A stretch of 64,000 nt of DNA from Winslowiella toletana (GCF_032164335.1 NZ_CP134152.1:744001-808000), one strand, 5' to 3'. Positions 39,124 through 51,509 are shown, numbered from the stretch's first letter. Made by a program: numbers and translations. The notes: generated by a model from the letters alone, not told the origin.

Positions 39124-41940
39124 ATGAGTGACTATAAATCTACCCTGAATTTGCCGGAAACGGGGTTCCCGATGCGTGGCGATCTGGCCAAACGCGAACC
39201 GGGAATGCTGCAACGTTGGTATGATGACAATCTGTACGGCATCATCCGCGAAGCCAAAAAAGGGAAAAAAACCTTTATTCTGCACGATGGCCCTCCTTAC
39301 GCGAACGGCAGTATTCATATTGGTCACTCAGTAAACAAGATTCTGAAAGACATTATCGTTAAGTCGAAAGGCATGGCGGGTTTTGATTCGCCTTATGTGC
39401 CGGGCTGGGACTGTCATGGTCTGCCAATCGAACATAAAGTTGAGCAGATGATCGGTAAGCCGGGTGAGAAGGTGAGTGCGGCTGAGTTCCGTGCGGCCTG
39501 CCGTAAGTATGCTGCTGAACAGGTTGAAGGTCAGAAGAAAGACTTTATCCGCCTCGGCGTGCTGGGCGACTGGGATCGTCCTTATCTGACGATGAACTTC
39601 CAGACCGAAGCCAACATCATCCGTGCGCTGGGTAAAATCATCGGTAATGGCCACCTGCATAAAGGTGCCAAGCCGGTGCACTGGTGTCTGGATTGCCGTT
39701 CTGCGCTGGCAGAAGCGGAAGTCGAGTATTATGACAAAACCTCTCCTTCTATCGATGTGATGTTCAATGCCGTCGATACTGAAGCGGTAAAAGCGAAATT
39801 TGGCGTAGCCAGCGTGACTGGCCCGATTGCATTGGTGATCTGGACCACCACTCCGTGGACCATGCCGGCTAACCGTGCTATCTCTCTGCATCCTGAATTT
39901 GAGTACCAGCTGGTGCAGATCGACGGTAAAGCGCTGATCCTCGCCAAAGACCTGGTTGAGAGCGTGATGAAGCGTGCTGGCGTCAGCGAGTGGACCGTAC
40001 TGGGCACGACCACCGGTGCCGAGCTGGAACTGATGCGTTTCCAGCATCCTTTCCTCGGTTTTGATGTGCCGGTTGTGCTGGGCGAGCACGTCACCCTCGA
40101 TGCCGGTACCGGTGCGGTGCATACCGCGCCAGGCCACGGTCCGGATGACTATGTCATCGGCCAGAAATATGGTCTGGAGACCGCTAACCCGGTTGGCCCG
40201 GACGGCTGCTTTATCACCGGCACTTATCCGACGCTGGATGGCGTGCAGGTCTTTAAAGCTAACGATATCATCGTTGAGCTGTTGCGTGAGAAAGGCGCGT
40301 TGCTGCATCTGGAAAAACTGTTCCACAGCTATCCGCACTGCTGGCGTCATAAAACGCCGATCATCTTCCGTGCTACCCCGCAGTGGTTTATCAGCATGGA
40401 TCAGAAGGGTCTGCGTGCGCAGTCGCTGAAAGAGATCAAAGGCGTGCAGTGGATCCCGGACTGGGGCCAGGCGCGTATCGAATCCATGGTTGCTAACCGT
40501 CCCGACTGGTGTATCTCACGTCAGCGTACCTGGGGTGTGCCGATGGCGCTGTTCGTCCATAAAGAGACTGAACAGCTGCATCCGCGTTCGCTGGAGCTGA
40601 TGGAAGAAGTCGCTAAGCGCGTAGAAGTTGATGGTATTCAGGCCTGGTGGGATCTGGACGCAAAAGATCTGATGGGTGAAGAAGCCAACGACTACGTGAA
40701 AGTGCCGGATACGCTGGACGTGTGGTTTGACTCTGGTTCGACCCACTCTTCAGTGGTTGATGTGCGTCCTGAGTTTGGCGGCCACAGCGCGGATATGTAT
40801 CTGGAAGGTTCCGACCAGCATCGCGGCTGGTTTATGTCTTCATTAATGATTTCGACCGCGATGAAAGGCAAGGCGCCTTATCGACAGGTGCTGACTCACG
40901 GTTTCACCGTTGATGGTCAGGGCCGCAAGATGTCGAAATCAATTGGTAACACCGTCAGCCCGCAGGACGTGATGAATAAGCTGGGTGGCGACATCCTGCG
41001 TCTGTGGGTGGCTTCAACCGATTACACCGGTGAAATGGCGGTGTCTGACGAAATCCTGAAGCGCTCTGCTGACTCTTACCGTCGTATCCGTAACACCGCA
41101 CGTTTCCTGTTGGCTAACCTGAACGGCTTCAACCCGGAAACCGATATGGTGAAACCGGAAGAGATGGTCGTGCTGGATCGCTGGGCGGTAGGCCGTGCGT
41201 TAGCTGCACAGGACGATATCATTGCCTCTTACGCGAACTACGACTTCCATGAAGTGGTTCAGCGCCTGATGCAGTTCTGCTCGGTTGAGATGGGCTCGTT
41301 CTATCTGGATATCATTAAAGACCGTCAGTACACCGCCAAAGCGGATGGGCTGGCACGTCGTAGCTGCCAGACTGCGCTGTACTTTATCGTTGAGGCGCTG
41401 GTGCGCTGGATGGCGCCGATCATGTCGTTTACTGCCGATGAGATCTGGGGCTACCTGCCAGGTAAACGTACTCAGTACGTGTTCACCGAAGAGTGGTTCG
41501 ACGGGTTATTTGGTCTGGCTGAAGATGAGCCAATGAACGATGCTTACTGGGCTGAGCTGCTGAAAGTGCGTGGTGAAGTTAACCGCGTGATCGAGCAGGC
41601 GCGTGCTGATAAGCGTCTGGGCGGATCGCTGGAAGCCACCGTAACACTGTATGCCGATGCGGCGCTGGCTGAGAAACTGAACAGCCTTGGCGAAGAGCTG
41701 CGCTTTGTGCTGCTGACCTCGGGGGCACAGGTTGCTGATTATGCGCTGGCTGGCGAAGAAGCACAGCAGAGTGACGTGTTGAAAGGGCTGAAAATCGCCC
41801 TGCACAAAGCGGAAGGCGAGAAGTGCCCACGCTGCTGGCATTACACCACTGACGTCGGTCAGAACGCGGAGCACGCAGAAGTTTGCGGTCGCTGTGTCAC
41901 TAACATAGCCGGTAACGGCGAAGAGCGTAAATTTGCCTGA
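39124..41940 (+). CDS. ileS: Isoleucyl-tRNA synthetase
   Basis: A 938-residue class I synthetase, E. coli length. HIGH motif in [16 protein letters not shown] loop in [10 protein letters not shown]; the CP1 editing domain ([26 protein letters not shown]) removes valine; the C-terminal zinc ribbon reads CPRCWHY...CGRCVTN. Its stop overlaps the lspA start by one base (TGATG), so the two are translationally coupled. Confidence 0.99.
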   Translation: MSDYKSTLNLPETGFPMRGDLAKREPGMLQRWYDDNLYGIIREAKKGKKTFILHDGPPYANGSIHIGHSVNKILKDIIVKSKGMAGFDSPYVPGWDCHGLPIEHKVEQMIGKPGEKVSAAEFRAACRKYAAEQVEGQKKDFIRLGVLGDWDRPYLTMNFQTEANIIRALGKIIGNGHLHKGAKPVHWCLDCRSALAEAEVEYYDKTSPSIDVMFNAVDTEAVKAKFGVASVTGPIALVIWTTTPWTMPANRAISLHPEFEYQLVQIDGKALILAKDLVESVMKRAGVSEWTVLGTTTGAELELMRFQHPFLGFDVPVVLGEHVTLDAGTGAVHTAPGHGPDDYVIGQKYGLETANPVGPDGCFITGTYPTLDGVQVFKANDIIVELLREKGALLHLEKLFHSYPHCWRHKTPIIFRATPQWFISMDQKGLRAQSLKEIKGVQWIPDWGQARIESMVANRPDWCISRQRTWGVPMALFVHKETEQLHPRSLELMEEVAKRVEVDGIQAWWDLDAKDLMGEEANDYVKVPDTLDVWFDSGSTHSSVVDVRPEFGGHSADMYLEGSDQHRGWFMSSLMISTAMKGKAPYRQVLTHGFTVDGQGRKMSKSIGNTVSPQDVMNKLGGDILRLWVASTDYTGEMAVSDEILKRSADSYRRIRNTARFLLANLNGFNPETDMVKPEEMVVLDRWAVGRALAAQDDIIASYANYDFHEVVQRLMQFCSVEMGSFYLDIIKDRQYTAKADGLARRSCQTALYFIVEALVRWMAPIMSFTADEIWGYLPGKRTQYVFTEEWFDGLFGLAEDEPMNDAYWAELLKVRGEVNRVIEQARADKRLGGSLEATVTLYADAALAEKLNSLGEELRFVLLTSGAQVADYALAGEEAQQSDVLKGLKIALHKAEGEKCPRCWHYTTDVGQNAEHAEVCGRCVTNIAGNGEERKFA

Positions 41941-42446
41941 TGCGTAAACCCCTTTTATCGACCGGATTGCGCTGGCTGTGGCTGGTGCTGGTAGTGATTG
42001 TTGTCGACTTTGCCAGCAAGCAATGGATTATGGATAATCTGATGCTGCATCAGTCGGTGCCAGTGATGCCATACTTTAATCTCTTCTACGCACACAACTA
42101 CGGCGCGGCATTTAGCTTCCTCGCCGATAAAGGTGGCTGGCAACGTTGGTTCTTTGCCGGTATTGCGATTGCGATTGTCGTCGCATTGCTGGTGATGATG
42201 TACCGTACCTCTGCCAGCCAGAAGCTTAATAATATTGCCTACGCGCTGATTGTTGGCGGCGCGATTGGCAACCTGTTTGATCGCTCTTATCACGGCTTTG
42301 TGGTCGATTTTATCGACTTCTATGTGGGTGACTGGCATTTTGCCACCTTCAATATTGCCGACTGCGCCATCTGTATCGGTGCGGCGTTGATCGTTCTGGA
42401 GGGGTTTATTACTCCTGCCGGAAAACAGGCTAAAGAGAAAGGGTAA
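41940..42446 (+). CDS. lspA: Lipoprotein signal peptidase II
   Basis: A 168-residue inner-membrane aspartyl peptidase with four helices that cleaves prolipoproteins before the lipidated cysteine; globomycin target. Catalytic aspartates lie in GNLFDR and FNIADCAI. The ATG shares a base with the ileS stop. fkpB follows after 3 bp. Confidence 0.98.
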   Translation: MRKPLLSTGLRWLWLVLVVIVVDFASKQWIMDNLMLHQSVPVMPYFNLFYAHNYGAAFSFLADKGGWQRWFFAGIAIAIVVALLVMMYRTSASQKLNNIAYALIVGGAIGNLFDRSYHGFVVDFIDFYVGDWHFATFNIADCAICIGAALIVLEGFITPAGKQAKEKG

Positions 42447-42449
42447 GGC

Positions 42450-42920
42450 ATGACTGATTCAGTACAGCACGATAGCGCGGTGCTGGTGCACTTTACGTTG
42501 AAGCTGGAAGATGGCTCAACGGCGGAGTCGACGCGTGCCAATGGCAAGCCTGCCCTGTTTCGGCTGGGCGATGGCAGCCTGTCAGAAGGACTGGAGCAGG
42601 CGTTGCTTGGTCTGAAAACCGGCGATAAGCATCACTTCAGCTTGCCGCCGGAATCGGCCTTCGGCGCGGCCAGCCCGGATATGATTCAGTATTTCTCCCG
42701 CCGTGATTTTGTGCAGGCGGGGGAGCCGGAAATCGGTGCTATTATGCTGTTTACCGGGATGGGTGGTAGCGAAATGCCAGGCGTGATCCGTGAAATCTCC
42801 GGTGATTCGATCACCGTAGATTTTAACCATCCGCTGGCAGGGCAAACCATTCAGTTTGATATCGAGGTGCTGGAGATCGATCCGCAACTGGAGGGGACCA
42901 ATGCAAATCCTGTTGGCTAA
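42450..42920 (+). CDS. fkpB: FKBP-type peptidyl-prolyl isomerase FkpB (SlpA)
   Basis: A 156-residue cytoplasmic SlyD-like FKBP with an inserted IF domain ([21 protein letters not shown]). The N-terminus [24 protein letters not shown] and C-terminus [23 protein letters not shown] are those of the family. Same operon position as in E. coli; its 3' end overlaps ispH by 20 bp. Confidence 0.95.
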   Translation: MTDSVQHDSAVLVHFTLKLEDGSTAESTRANGKPALFRLGDGSLSEGLEQALLGLKTGDKHHFSLPPESAFGAASPDMIQYFSRRDFVQAGEPEIGAIMLFTGMGGSEMPGVIREISGDSITVDFNHPLAGQTIQFDIEVLEIDPQLEGTNANPVG

Positions 42921-43854
42921 CCCGCGCGGTTTCTGCGCCGGTGTTGATCGCGCAATCAGTATTGTAGAGCGCGCGCTGGAGATGTACGGCGCGCCAATCT
43001 ACGTGCGACATGAAGTGGTGCATAACCGTTACGTGGTCAATAGTCTGCGCGAGCGTGGGGCGATCTTTATTGAAGAGATTGCTGAAGTTCCGGATGGCTC
43101 GATTCTGATCTTCTCTGCCCACGGTGTCTCTCAGGCGGTTAGGGCTGAAGCGCGCGCACGCGATCTGACCATGCTGTTTGATGCTACCTGCCCGCTGGTC
43201 ACCAAAGTGCATATGGAAGTGGCGCGAGCCAGTCGTAAAGGCACCGAAGCGATTCTGATCGGTCACGCTGGCCACCCGGAAGTGGAAGGTACTATGGGGC
43301 AGTACAGCAACCCGCAAGGGGGCATGTACCTGGTGGAGTCACCGGCCGATGTCAGTAAGCTGCAGGTGAAGAACGAAAATAACCTGTGCTTTATGACCCA
43401 GACCACGCTGTCGGTTGATGATACCTCGGATGTGATCGATGCCTTGCGCCAGCGCTTTCCAAAAATCATCGGCCCGCGCAAAGATGATATCTGTTATGCC
43501 ACCACTAACCGTCAGGAAGCGGTGCGCAGCTTAGCGCAGGATGCCGATGTGGTGCTGGTAGTTGGCTCGAAAAACTCCTCCAACTCCAATCGACTGGCTG
43601 AGCTGGCGCAGCGTGCTGGTAAGTTGGCACGCCTGATTGACTCTGCGGAAGATATTCAGGAAAGCTGGCTGAGCAATATCAAATGTGTTGGGGTGACTGC
43701 TGGTGCTTCAGCGCCCGATATTCTGGTACAGGAAGTGATTCAACGCCTGCGCCAGCTGGGCGGCGAACCGGCTATCGAGCTGAGTGGCCGCGAAGAGAAT
43801 ATCGTGTTTGAAGTGCCGAAAGAGCTACGTGTTGAGGTTAAACAAGTAGACTGA
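42901..43854 (+). CDS. ispH: 4-hydroxy-3-methylbut-2-enyl diphosphate reductase IspH
   Basis: A 317-residue [4Fe-4S] enzyme of the last MEP-pathway step, giving IPP and DMAPP. The three cluster cysteines are in [16 protein letters not shown] and [13 protein letters not shown]. Start at ATG 42901, directly preceded by GGAGG and overlapping the fkpB end; an earlier in-frame start (42856) would add 15 residues before the conserved [11 protein letters not shown]. Last gene of the operon; repeat copy C follows. Confidence 0.98.
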   Translation: MQILLANPRGFCAGVDRAISIVERALEMYGAPIYVRHEVVHNRYVVNSLRERGAIFIEEIAEVPDGSILIFSAHGVSQAVRAEARARDLTMLFDATCPLVTKVHMEVARASRKGTEAILIGHAGHPEVEGTMGQYSNPQGGMYLVESPADVSKLQVKNENNLCFMTQTTLSVDDTSDVIDALRQRFPKIIGPRKDDICYATTNRQEAVRSLAQDADVVLVVGSKNSSNSNRLAELAQRAGKLARLIDSAEDIQESWLSNIKCVGVTAGASAPDILVQEVIQRLRQLGGEPAIELSGREENIVFEVPKELRVEVKQVD

Positions 43855-43871
43855 TTTCATCTCTCTGCATG

Positions 43872-43953
43872 TAGGGGCGGCGCTATCGCCGTCCGTACCA
43901 CCGGTTTGCACCCTGCATACCTTCAGGACCGGAGCCGAAAACGGCTCCGCTAC
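43872..43953 (-). repeat. Dispersed palindromic repeat, copy C (complete, reversed)
   Basis: Reversed relative to copy B: hairpin GGGCGGCG-CTAT-CGCCGTCC (43875-43894), core complement CTGCATACC (43913-43921), hairpin CGGAGCCG-AAAA-CGGCTCCG (43930-43949). The ends carry short inverted GTAG/CTAC termini. It lies in the 304-bp ispH-dapB gap, in which I see no gene. Confidence 0.83.
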
Positions 43954-44065
43954 ATTTACCGCAATCCCTGAACCTTGTCCTTTATCCTGCCTTTCACACC
44001 TCCCCTGATGATTTGTTTTACTGATAATCCCTTCCCGCTGGCGTAAAATTCTAATTATGCTGTGA

Positions 44066-44980
<915 letters not shown>

Positions 44981-45032
44981 GTGTTGCGACCATCGTGATG
45001 TGGTTATTTTAATCATAACCTTATGATTATAT

Positions 45033-45057
45033 GGGCAATAATTTTATTGCCCTTTTT
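45033..45057 (+). terminator. dapB terminator
   Basis: An 8-bp stem GGGCAATA / TATTGCCC with a 4-base loop and five T, 52 bp after the dapB stop. Confidence 0.88.
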
Positions 45058-45150
45058 ATTTTTCAAAAACAGGTGTTAGGTTAATCAAATCCTTTGTTGT
45101 TCTTATAATAGTAACTTATCTGTGATTTTTAGCCCTGCTGCAAGCTAATT

Positions 45151-45166
45151 TTGACCATTTGGTCTA
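45151..45166. promoter_or_regulatory. RutR operator upstream of carAB
   Basis: TTGACCATTTGGTCTA fits the RutR palindrome TTGACCA-NN-TGGTCAA with two changes at the last positions. RutR senses uracil and acts on carAB P1 in E. coli. Part of the 466-bp dapB-carA spacer. Confidence 0.78.
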
Positions 45167-45207
45167 CTTTTTACTGATAATTACCCCAAAATTAAAATCA
45201 TTTCACC

Positions 45208-45223
45208 AGGCAATCGGTTTTAT
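45208..45223. promoter_or_regulatory. PurR box upstream of carAB
   Basis: AGGCAATCGGTTTTAT matches the PurR consensus (ANGCAANCGNTTNCNT) at all but one defined position, and PurR represses carAB P1 in E. coli. It lies about 100 bp upstream of P1. Confidence 0.72.
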
Positions 45224-45308
45224 CACGGGGTTGTCTGCTGTTTTCAGTGCAAATCTTCTGTTTTTCCTGTCAGCAGGCTAAAAAAGTATGAAAAAGTGGC
45301 CTTCAGGG

Positions 45309-45337
45309 TAGACAATCGACAGGGCGATCATTAGAAT
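45309..45337 (+). promoter_or_regulatory. carAB promoter P1
   Basis: TAGACA, 17 bp, TAGAAT, followed by a GC-rich GCGCGC start region of the kind expected for the pyrimidine-controlled P1. It sits downstream of the RutR and PurR sites. Confidence 0.72.
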
Positions 45338-45397
45338 GCGCGCAATTTGCCAAAAATCGACATCTCAGGCGGTTTTTACATTGATTCAGGCTATGAT

Positions 45398-45436
45398 TAT
45401 GAATTAATATGCAGATATTGTGACTGTTTATTCCCT
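45398..45436. promoter_or_regulatory. ArgR boxes at carAB promoter P2
   Basis: Two adjacent 18-bp ARG boxes: the first (45398-45415) contains TATGAATTAATATGCA, the second (about 45419-45436) contains TGTGACTGTTTATTCC. The layout matches the paired ARG boxes over E. coli carAB P2, giving arginine repression. They end 11 bp before the carA TTG. Confidence 0.78.
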
Positions 45437-45446
45437 GGAGGACGTT

Positions 45447-46595
45447 TTGATTAAGTCAGCGCTATTGGTTCTGGAAGACGGAACCCAATTCCACGGTCGG
45501 GCCATTGGGGCAGTAGGATCGGCAGTGGGTGAAGTCGTTTTCAACACTTCAATGACCGGTTATCAAGAAATCCTCACAGATCCTTCCTATTCTCGCCAGA
45601 TCGTCACCCTTACTTATCCCCATATCGGCAATGTCGGCACCAATGCTGCTGACGAAGAATCCTCTCAGGTACATGCACAAGGCCTCGTTATTCGCGACCT
45701 GCCGCTTATCGCCAGCAACTATCGCAATGAAGAAGGGCTGTCTGAATACCTGAAGCGCAACAATATTGTTGCTATCGCCGATATCGATACCCGTAAGCTG
45801 ACCCGTCTGCTGCGCGAGAAAGGTGCACAGAATGGCTGCATTATTGCCGGTGACGCGCCGGATGCTGAACTGGCACTGCAAAAAGCGAAAGCCTTCCCTG
45901 GCCTGAAGGGCATGGACCTGGCAAAAGAAGTGACCACCCAGGAGTCTTACAGCTGGCTGCAAGGCAGCTGGACGTTACAGGACGAACTGCCGGCACAGAG
46001 CAACGCCAGCGAGCTGCCGTTCCACGTGGTGGCCTATGACTACGGTGCCAAACGCAACATTCTGCGGATGCTGGTTGACCGCGGCTGTCGCCTGACGGTA
46101 GTTCCGGCGCAGACGCCGGCTGATGAAGTACTGAAGCTCAATCCTGACGGCATTTTCCTGTCGAACGGACCGGGTGACCCGGAGCCTTGTGACTACGCCA
46201 TCTCCGCGATTCAGTCTTTCCTTGAAACCGATATCCCGCTTTTTGGCATCTGCCTTGGCCACCAGTTGCTGGCACTGGCCAGCGGCGCGAAGACCGTCAA
46301 AATGAAACTTGGCCACCACGGCGGCAACCATCCGGTGAAAGATCTGGATAACGACTGCGTGATGATCACTGCCCAGAACCACGGTTTTGCCGTAGATGAC
46401 AGCAATTTACCGGCCAATTTGCGGGTAACTCATACATCGCTGTTTGATCATACGGTGCAGGGTATTCACCGCACCGATAAAGCGGCGTTCAGCTTCCAGG
46501 GGCACCCTGAAGCCAGCCCGGGCCCCCATGATGCCGCGCCGCTGTTCGATCACTTTATCGAGCTGATTAAAGCTTACCGTTCAACCGCAAAATAA
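45447..46595 (+). CDS. carA: Carbamoyl-phosphate synthase small subunit
   Basis: A 382-residue glutamine amidotransferase subunit, exactly the E. coli length if translation starts at TTG 45447 ([14 protein letters not shown]), which GGAGG precedes; E. coli carA also starts with UUG. A GTG at 45420 would add nine residues and start inside an ArgR box. The class I triad is visible: Cys in [12 protein letters not shown], His and Glu in [10 protein letters not shown]. It delivers ammonia to CarB for arginine and pyrimidine synthesis. Confidence 0.97.
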   Translation: MIKSALLVLEDGTQFHGRAIGAVGSAVGEVVFNTSMTGYQEILTDPSYSRQIVTLTYPHIGNVGTNAADEESSQVHAQGLVIRDLPLIASNYRNEEGLSEYLKRNNIVAIADIDTRKLTRLLREKGAQNGCIIAGDAPDAELALQKAKAFPGLKGMDLAKEVTTQESYSWLQGSWTLQDELPAQSNASELPFHVVAYDYGAKRNILRMLVDRGCRLTVVPAQTPADEVLKLNPDGIFLSNGPGDPEPCDYAISAIQSFLETDIPLFGICLGHQLLALASGAKTVKMKLGHHGGNHPVKDLDNDCVMITAQNHGFAVDDSNLPANLRVTHTSLFDHTVQGIHRTDKAAFSFQGHPEASPGPHDAAPLFDHFIELIKAYRSTAK

Positions 46596-46609
46596 TCAGG
46601 AGCGAGAAA

Positions 46610-49600
46610 ATGCCAAAACGTAACGACATAAAAAGTATCCTGATTCTTGGCGCTGGCCCGATCGTCATCGGCCAGGCTTGTGAATTCGACTACTCTGGTG
46701 CGCAAGCCTGTAAAGCGCTGCGCGAAGAGGGTTACCGGGTGATTCTGGTTAACTCTAACCCGGCAACCATTATGACCGACCCGGAAATGGCCGATGCTAC
46801 TTATATCGAGCCGATTCACTGGGAAGTGGTGCGTAAAATCATTGAAAAAGAGCGCCCGGACGCGGTACTGCCAACCATGGGTGGCCAGACGGCGCTGAAC
46901 TGTGCGCTGGAACTGGAGCGCCAGGGTGTGTTGGCCGAGTTTGGCGTAACGATGATCGGTGCGACTGCCGATGCCATTGATAAAGCGGAAGACCGCCAGC
47001 GCTTTGATAAAGCGATGAAGAAAATCGGTCTGGAAACTGCCCGCTCCGGTATTGCGCACAATATGGAAGAAGCGCTGGCGGTGGCGGAAGATGTTGGCTT
47101 CCCGTGCATTATTCGTCCTTCTTTCACCATGGGCGGCACCGGCGGCGGTATTGCCTATAATCGTGAAGAGTTCGAAGAGATTTGTGAGCGCGGTCTCGAC
47201 CTGTCGCCAACCAATGAGCTGCTGATTGATGAGTCGCTGATTGGCTGGAAAGAGTATGAGATGGAAGTGGTGCGTGATAAAAACGACAACTGCATCATCG
47301 TCTGCTCAATCGAAAACTTCGACGCCATGGGTATCCATACCGGTGACTCGATTACCGTTGCGCCAGCGCAGACGCTGACCGACAAAGAGTATCAAATCAT
47401 GCGTAACGCCTCGATGGCGGTACTGCGTGAGATTGGCGTTGAAACCGGTGGTTCTAACGTGCAGTTCTCGGTCAACCCGAAGAATGGCCGTCTGATCATT
47501 ATCGAAATGAACCCGCGTGTTTCCCGCTCTTCTGCTCTGGCATCGAAAGCCACCGGCTTCCCGATTGCCAAAGTGGCGGCCAAACTGGCGGTAGGCTACA
47601 CGCTGGATGAGCTGATGAACGATATCACCGGTGGCCTGACCCCGGCTTCGTTCGAGCCGTCAATCGATTATGTTGTGACCAAAATCCCACGCTTTAACTT
47701 CGAGAAATTTGCCGGTGCCAATGATCGTCTGACCACCCAGATGAAGTCGGTCGGTGAAGTGATGGCGATTGGTCGTACGCTACAGGAATCGATGCAGAAA
47801 GCGTTGCGCGGCCTGGAAGTGGGCGCTAACGGCTTCGACCCGAAAGTCAGCCTTGACGATCCGGAAGCCCTGACCCGCATTCGCCGCGAACTGAAAGATG
47901 CGGGCGCTGACCGGATCTGGTACGTGGCCGACGCTTTCCGTGCCGGTATGTCGGTCGACGGCGTATTTAACCTGACCAATATTGACCGTTGGTTCCTGGT
48001 ACAAATCGAAGAGCTGGTGCGCCTGGAAGAGCAGGTTGCACGCGAAGGCGTAAATGGCCTGACGAAAGATTTCCTGCGTGCTCTGAAACGTAAAGGCTTT
48101 GCCGATGCGCGTCTGTCTGACCTTGCTGGCGTGTCCGAATCAGAAGTCCGCAAGCTGCGTGAGCAGTACAATCTGCACCCAGTCTATAAACGCGTGGATA
48201 CCTGTGCGGCAGAATTTGCCACGGATACTGCTTATATGTACTCGACCTATGAAGACGAGTGCGAAGCGAATCCAAACCATGACCGCGATAAAATCATGGT
48301 GCTGGGTGGTGGTCCAAACCGCATCGGCCAGGGCATTGAATTCGATTACTGCTGCGTGCACGCCTCGCTGGCACTGCGCGAAGACGGCTTCGAGACCATT
48401 ATGGTCAACTGTAACCCGGAAACCGTCTCTACCGACTATGACACCTCTGACCGCCTCTACTTTGAACCGGTAACGCTGGAAGATGTGCTGGAAATCGTCC
48501 GCATCGAGAAGCCGAAAGGCGTCATCGTGCAGTACGGCGGTCAGACGCCACTGAAACTGGCGCGTGCGCTGGAAGCCGCCGGTGTACCGGTGATTGGCAC
48601 CAGCCCGGATGCCATTGACCGTGCAGAAGACCGTGAGCGTTTCCAGCAGGCGGTAGACCGTCTCGGCCTGAAACAGCCCGCTAACGCCACGGTAACCGCA
48701 CTGGAGCATGCGGTTGAGAAAGCGGTGCAGATCGGTTACCCGCTGGTGGTGCGCCCTTCTTATGTACTGGGTGGCCGGGCGATGGAAATCGTTTACGATG
48801 AAATCGACCTGAAACGCTACTTCCAGACGGCCGTTTCTGTATCCAACGATGCGCCGGTGCTGCTGGATCGCTTCCTTGATGATGCGGTTGAAGTTGACGT
48901 TGATGCGATTTGCGACGGCGAGCGCGTGCTGATTGGCGGCATCATGGAGCATATCGAGCAGGCAGGCGTGCACTCCGGTGACTCCGCATGTTCACTGCCG
49001 GCCTACACGCTGAGTGTTGAAATTCAGAACGTGATGCGCCAGCAGGTTGAAAAACTGGCGTTTGAACTCTGCGTCCGTGGCCTGATGAACGTCCAGTTCG
49101 CGGTTAAGGATAATGAAGTTTACCTGATTGAAGTCAACCCACGTGCCGCGCGTACCGTGCCATTTGTGTCGAAAGCCACTGGTGTACCTTTGGCGAAAGT
49201 GGCGGCGCGCGTGATGGCCGGAAAATCGCTGACCGAGCAGGGTGTCACTGAAGAGGTGATTCCACCTTACTACTCAGTGAAAGAAGTGGTGCTGCCATTT
49301 AACAAGTTCCAGGGCGTTGACCCGATTCTTGGCCCTGAAATGCGCTCTACCGGTGAAGTGATGGGCGTTGGCCGCACCTTCGCGGAAGCCTTTGCCAAAG
49401 CGATGCTGGGTGCGCAGTCCAATATGAAGAAATCGGGCCGTGCGCTGCTGTCGGTGCGTGAAGGCGATAAGAAACGCATTGTTGACCTTGCGGCGAAGCT
49501 ACAGAAGTTTGGTTTCGAGCTGGATGCGACCCACGGTACCGCAGTGGTGCTGGGTGAAGCGGGTATTAATCCACGCCTGGTGAATAAGGTGCATGAAGGC

Positions 49601-49834
49601 CGCCCACACATTCAGGATCGACTGAAAAATGGTGAGTATGCCTATATCGTTAATACCACCGCCGGTCGTCAGGCGATTGAAGATTCGAAGCTGATTCGCC
49701 GCAGCGCGTTGCAGTATAAAGTCCACTATGACACCACGCTGAACGGCGGCTTTGCCACCGCGATGGCGCTGAATGCTGACCCGACTGAGCAAGTGATTTC
49801 CGTGCAGGAGATGCACGCGCAGATTAAAGGCTAA
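46610..49834 (+). CDS. carB: Carbamoyl-phosphate synthase large subunit
   Basis: A 1074-residue subunit with two homologous ATP-grasp halves: the first phosphorylates bicarbonate ([36 protein letters not shown]), the second carbamate ([36 protein letters not shown]). The C-terminal ~140 residues form the MGS-like domain binding ornithine and UMP. It starts 14 bp after carA with AGGAG upstream. A strong terminator follows. Confidence 0.99.
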   Translation: MPKRNDIKSILILGAGPIVIGQACEFDYSGAQACKALREEGYRVILVNSNPATIMTDPEMADATYIEPIHWEVVRKIIEKERPDAVLPTMGGQTALNCALELERQGVLAEFGVTMIGATADAIDKAEDRQRFDKAMKKIGLETARSGIAHNMEEALAVAEDVGFPCIIRPSFTMGGTGGGIAYNREEFEEICERGLDLSPTNELLIDESLIGWKEYEMEVVRDKNDNCIIVCSIENFDAMGIHTGDSITVAPAQTLTDKEYQIMRNASMAVLREIGVETGGSNVQFSVNPKNGRLIIIEMNPRVSRSSALASKATGFPIAKVAAKLAVGYTLDELMNDITGGLTPASFEPSIDYVVTKIPRFNFEKFAGANDRLTTQMKSVGEVMAIGRTLQESMQKALRGLEVGANGFDPKVSLDDPEALTRIRRELKDAGADRIWYVADAFRAGMSVDGVFNLTNIDRWFLVQIEELVRLEEQVAREGVNGLTKDFLRALKRKGFADARLSDLAGVSESEVRKLREQYNLHPVYKRVDTCAAEFATDTAYMYSTYEDECEANPNHDRDKIMVLGGGPNRIGQGIEFDYCCVHASLALREDGFETIMVNCNPETVSTDYDTSDRLYFEPVTLEDVLEIVRIEKPKGVIVQYGGQTPLKLARALEAAGVPVIGTSPDAIDRAEDRERFQQAVDRLGLKQPANATVTALEHAVEKAVQIGYPLVVRPSYVLGGRAMEIVYDEIDLKRYFQTAVSVSNDAPVLLDRFLDDAVEVDVDAICDGERVLIGGIMEHIEQAGVHSGDSACSLPAYTLSVEIQNVMRQQVEKLAFELCVRGLMNVQFAVKDNEVYLIEVNPRAARTVPFVSKATGVPLAKVAARVMAGKSLTEQGVTEEVIPPYYSVKEVVLPFNKFQGVDPILGPEMRSTGEVMGVGRTFAEAFAKAMLGAQSNMKKSGRALLSVREGDKKRIVDLAAKLQKFGFELDATHGTAVVLGEAGINPRLVNKVHEGRPHIQDRLKNGEYAYIVNTTAGRQAIEDSKLIRRSALQYKVHYDTTLNGGFATAMALNADPTEQVISVQEMHAQIKG

Positions 49835-49850
49835 GTTGCCTGTAATAAAA

Positions 49851-49878
49851 AATCCCCGCACGGCGGGGATTTTTTTTA
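49851..49878. terminator. Bidirectional terminator between carB and the LysE-type gene
   Basis: AATCCCCG / CGGGGATT stem with a 5-base loop, flanked by A-rich sequence on the left and a T run on the right, so it can stop transcripts from either side. Confidence 0.9.
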
Positions 49879-49899
49879 TTCTTTTCAACGAGCAGGTTT

Positions 49900-50514
49900 T
49901 CAGGACAGCGCCACTTTAATCCCTAATCCAATCAACACGCCGCCCAGCAGTTTATCAATCAGTTTCTGTGCTTTAGTCAGGCCGCGACGCACCGGTGCGC
50001 TCTGTATCAGAAACACCAGCGTTGGCCACCAGACTATCGACAAACTCAGAATGATGCCGGCATACCACATCTTTTCGCCAAAACCTGAATCGATGCTCAG
50101 TACCTGAGTAAACACCGAGAGGAAAAACAGCGTGGCTTTCGGGTTAAGCAAATTGCACAGATAACCCTGTAAGAAAGCTTTCTTCAGCGAAGTTTGCTCG
50201 CGCTGCACATTGCTCAGATCCATTTTACTGTTACCGCGCGCCAGTAGCGCCTGCACACCGATATAGATCAAATAGCCAGCACCGGCGTATTTCAGCAACA
50301 TAAACAGCCACGGAGTGGTGGTAATCACTACCGCCAGCCCCGCGACGCAATAGGTCATATGGGTGGCGACGCCAGAAATCACGCCAAGTGAAGTTACCAG
50401 TGCAGTACCACGGGTATAGCGTGCGGCATTTTTAATAATCAGGAAAAAATCCGGGCCGGGAGAGAGCATTCCCAAGGTTGCGAGGGTCGCAACAAACAAG
50501 CTGGTTTCTAACAT
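49900..50514 (-). CDS. LysE/RhtB-family exporter
   Basis: A 204-residue inner-membrane protein with about six helices. The family signature near the N-terminus is GMLSPGPDFFLIIKNAARYTRG, followed by GVISGVATHMTYCVAGLA and a middle NLLNPKATLFFLSVF. Such proteins export amino acids or derivatives; the substrate cannot be named. Start at ATG 50514; an in-frame TTG at 50532 is the alternative, and neither has a good ribosome site. Convergent with carB, at the start of the accessory stretch that replaces the E. coli genes between carB and folA. Confidence 0.85.
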   Translation of the reverse strand: MLETSLFVATLATLGMLSPGPDFFLIIKNAARYTRGTALVTSLGVISGVATHMTYCVAGLAVVITTTPWLFMLLKYAGAGYLIYIGVQALLARGNSKMDLSNVQREQTSLKKAFLQGYLCNLLNPKATLFFLSVFTQVLSIDSGFGEKMWYAGIILSLSIVWWPTLVFLIQSAPVRRGLTKAQKLIDKLLGGVLIGLGIKVALS

Positions 50515-50621
50515 GGTAGTAATCTGAGTCAAAATAGAAAGCGCAAGTTTAGCACGTGTTATGCCGAATGGTGGTGCATCCTGTCAGCGCTCCGCTTGTG
50601 ATTTACATGAGCGAAACGCAT

Positions 50622-51509
50622 TCATTTGATTAGAAAATCAATTAATGTCTTCACTCTTTTGGTTTTGCCCGCATTTCTCGGGTAATAGAGATACACTGGC
50701 GGGTAGGTTTTCCAGAAATTCTCCATCACGGGGATAAATTTTTCTTTGTCCGGCTGTAAGCTGTGGATCGGCTCAAATAATCTTCCAATACCCAGGCCGT
50801 TGCGTATTCCATCGGCCATAACGTCAATATCGTTGCTGGTTAACTGGCCGGGCATTTCAACCGTCAGTTGTTCCCCGTTGTAGTCCAGGATCAGTGGAAG
50901 AATACGATTATTGGTAATAAATCGATAACCAATAAGCTTGTGCTGATAGAGCGCGGCGGGCGTCGTCGGGATACCGAACTCCTCAAGATAAGCCGATGAC
51001 GCATAAAGCCCTTCACGAAACGGTTTCATCAACTGTCGGGCCACTACGCCGCCCTCCAGGATATCGCCAAAGCGAATCCCCAAATCAAAACGTTCCTTAA
51101 TGATATCAACAGTGCCGTCGTAGACAGAAATTTCAAGTCGAATGCCGGGGTGTTGTTGGCAAAAGGCTGCCATAACCGGTTTAAGTATCAGCAGATAAGC
51201 GAAGCGGGAAAGCGTAATTCTGACCAGGCCTGAGGGTTCATGATTCTGATCACGGATACTTTCCAGCGATTCCTCAAGCGAGTCTATCGCTGCTGATGTC
51301 TGCTCAAGCAGCTGTTGCCCGGCGTCCGTCAGTTCAATACGCCGTGTTGTACGAACAAAAAGCGGGTGTCCGATATGCTGCTCAAGTAATTTAAGCGCCT
51401 TACTGACGGAGGGGGGAGTAATCTCAAGCTTTCTGGCGGCAGCGGAAATATTGCCCTCGCGAGCAATGCTTTGAAAGATGCGTATCTGGTTATAAATCAC
51501 ATTGTTCAT
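50622..51509 (-). CDS. LysR-family transcriptional regulator
   Basis: A 295-residue LysR regulator: helix-turn-helix GNISAAARKLEITPPSVSKALKLLEQHIG, wing LFVRTTRRIELTDAGQQLLEQ, and an effector domain of the DhcR/YafC-like group (RITLSRFAYLLILKPVMAAF; DLGIRFGDILEGGVVARQL). The ATG at 51509 has AGGA 8 bp upstream; the in-frame start at 51527 is less likely. It is divergent from the aldo/keto reductase gene (198-bp spacer), so by the usual LysR logic it probably controls that gene and itself. Ligand unknown. Confidence 0.9.
   Translation of the reverse strand: MNNVIYNQIRIFQSIAREGNISAAARKLEITPPSVSKALKLLEQHIGHPLFVRTTRRIELTDAGQQLLEQTSAAIDSLEESLESIRDQNHEPSGLVRITLSRFAYLLILKPVMAAFCQQHPGIRLEISVYDGTVDIIKERFDLGIRFGDILEGGVVARQLMKPFREGLYASSAYLEEFGIPTTPAALYQHKLIGYRFITNNRILPLILDYNGEQLTVEMPGQLTSNDIDVMADGIRNGLGIGRLFEPIHSLQPDKEKFIPVMENFWKTYPPVYLYYPRNAGKTKRVKTLIDFLIK

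Noticed and set aside
39328..40350. 340-codon open frame antisense to ileS
   Set aside because: Same reason: it lies wholly within ileS on the other strand and looks like His/Arg-rich shadow sequence.
48140..48973. 277-codon open frame antisense to carB
   Set aside because: A codon-bias shadow of a long conserved gene, with no recognisable domain and no ribosome site.
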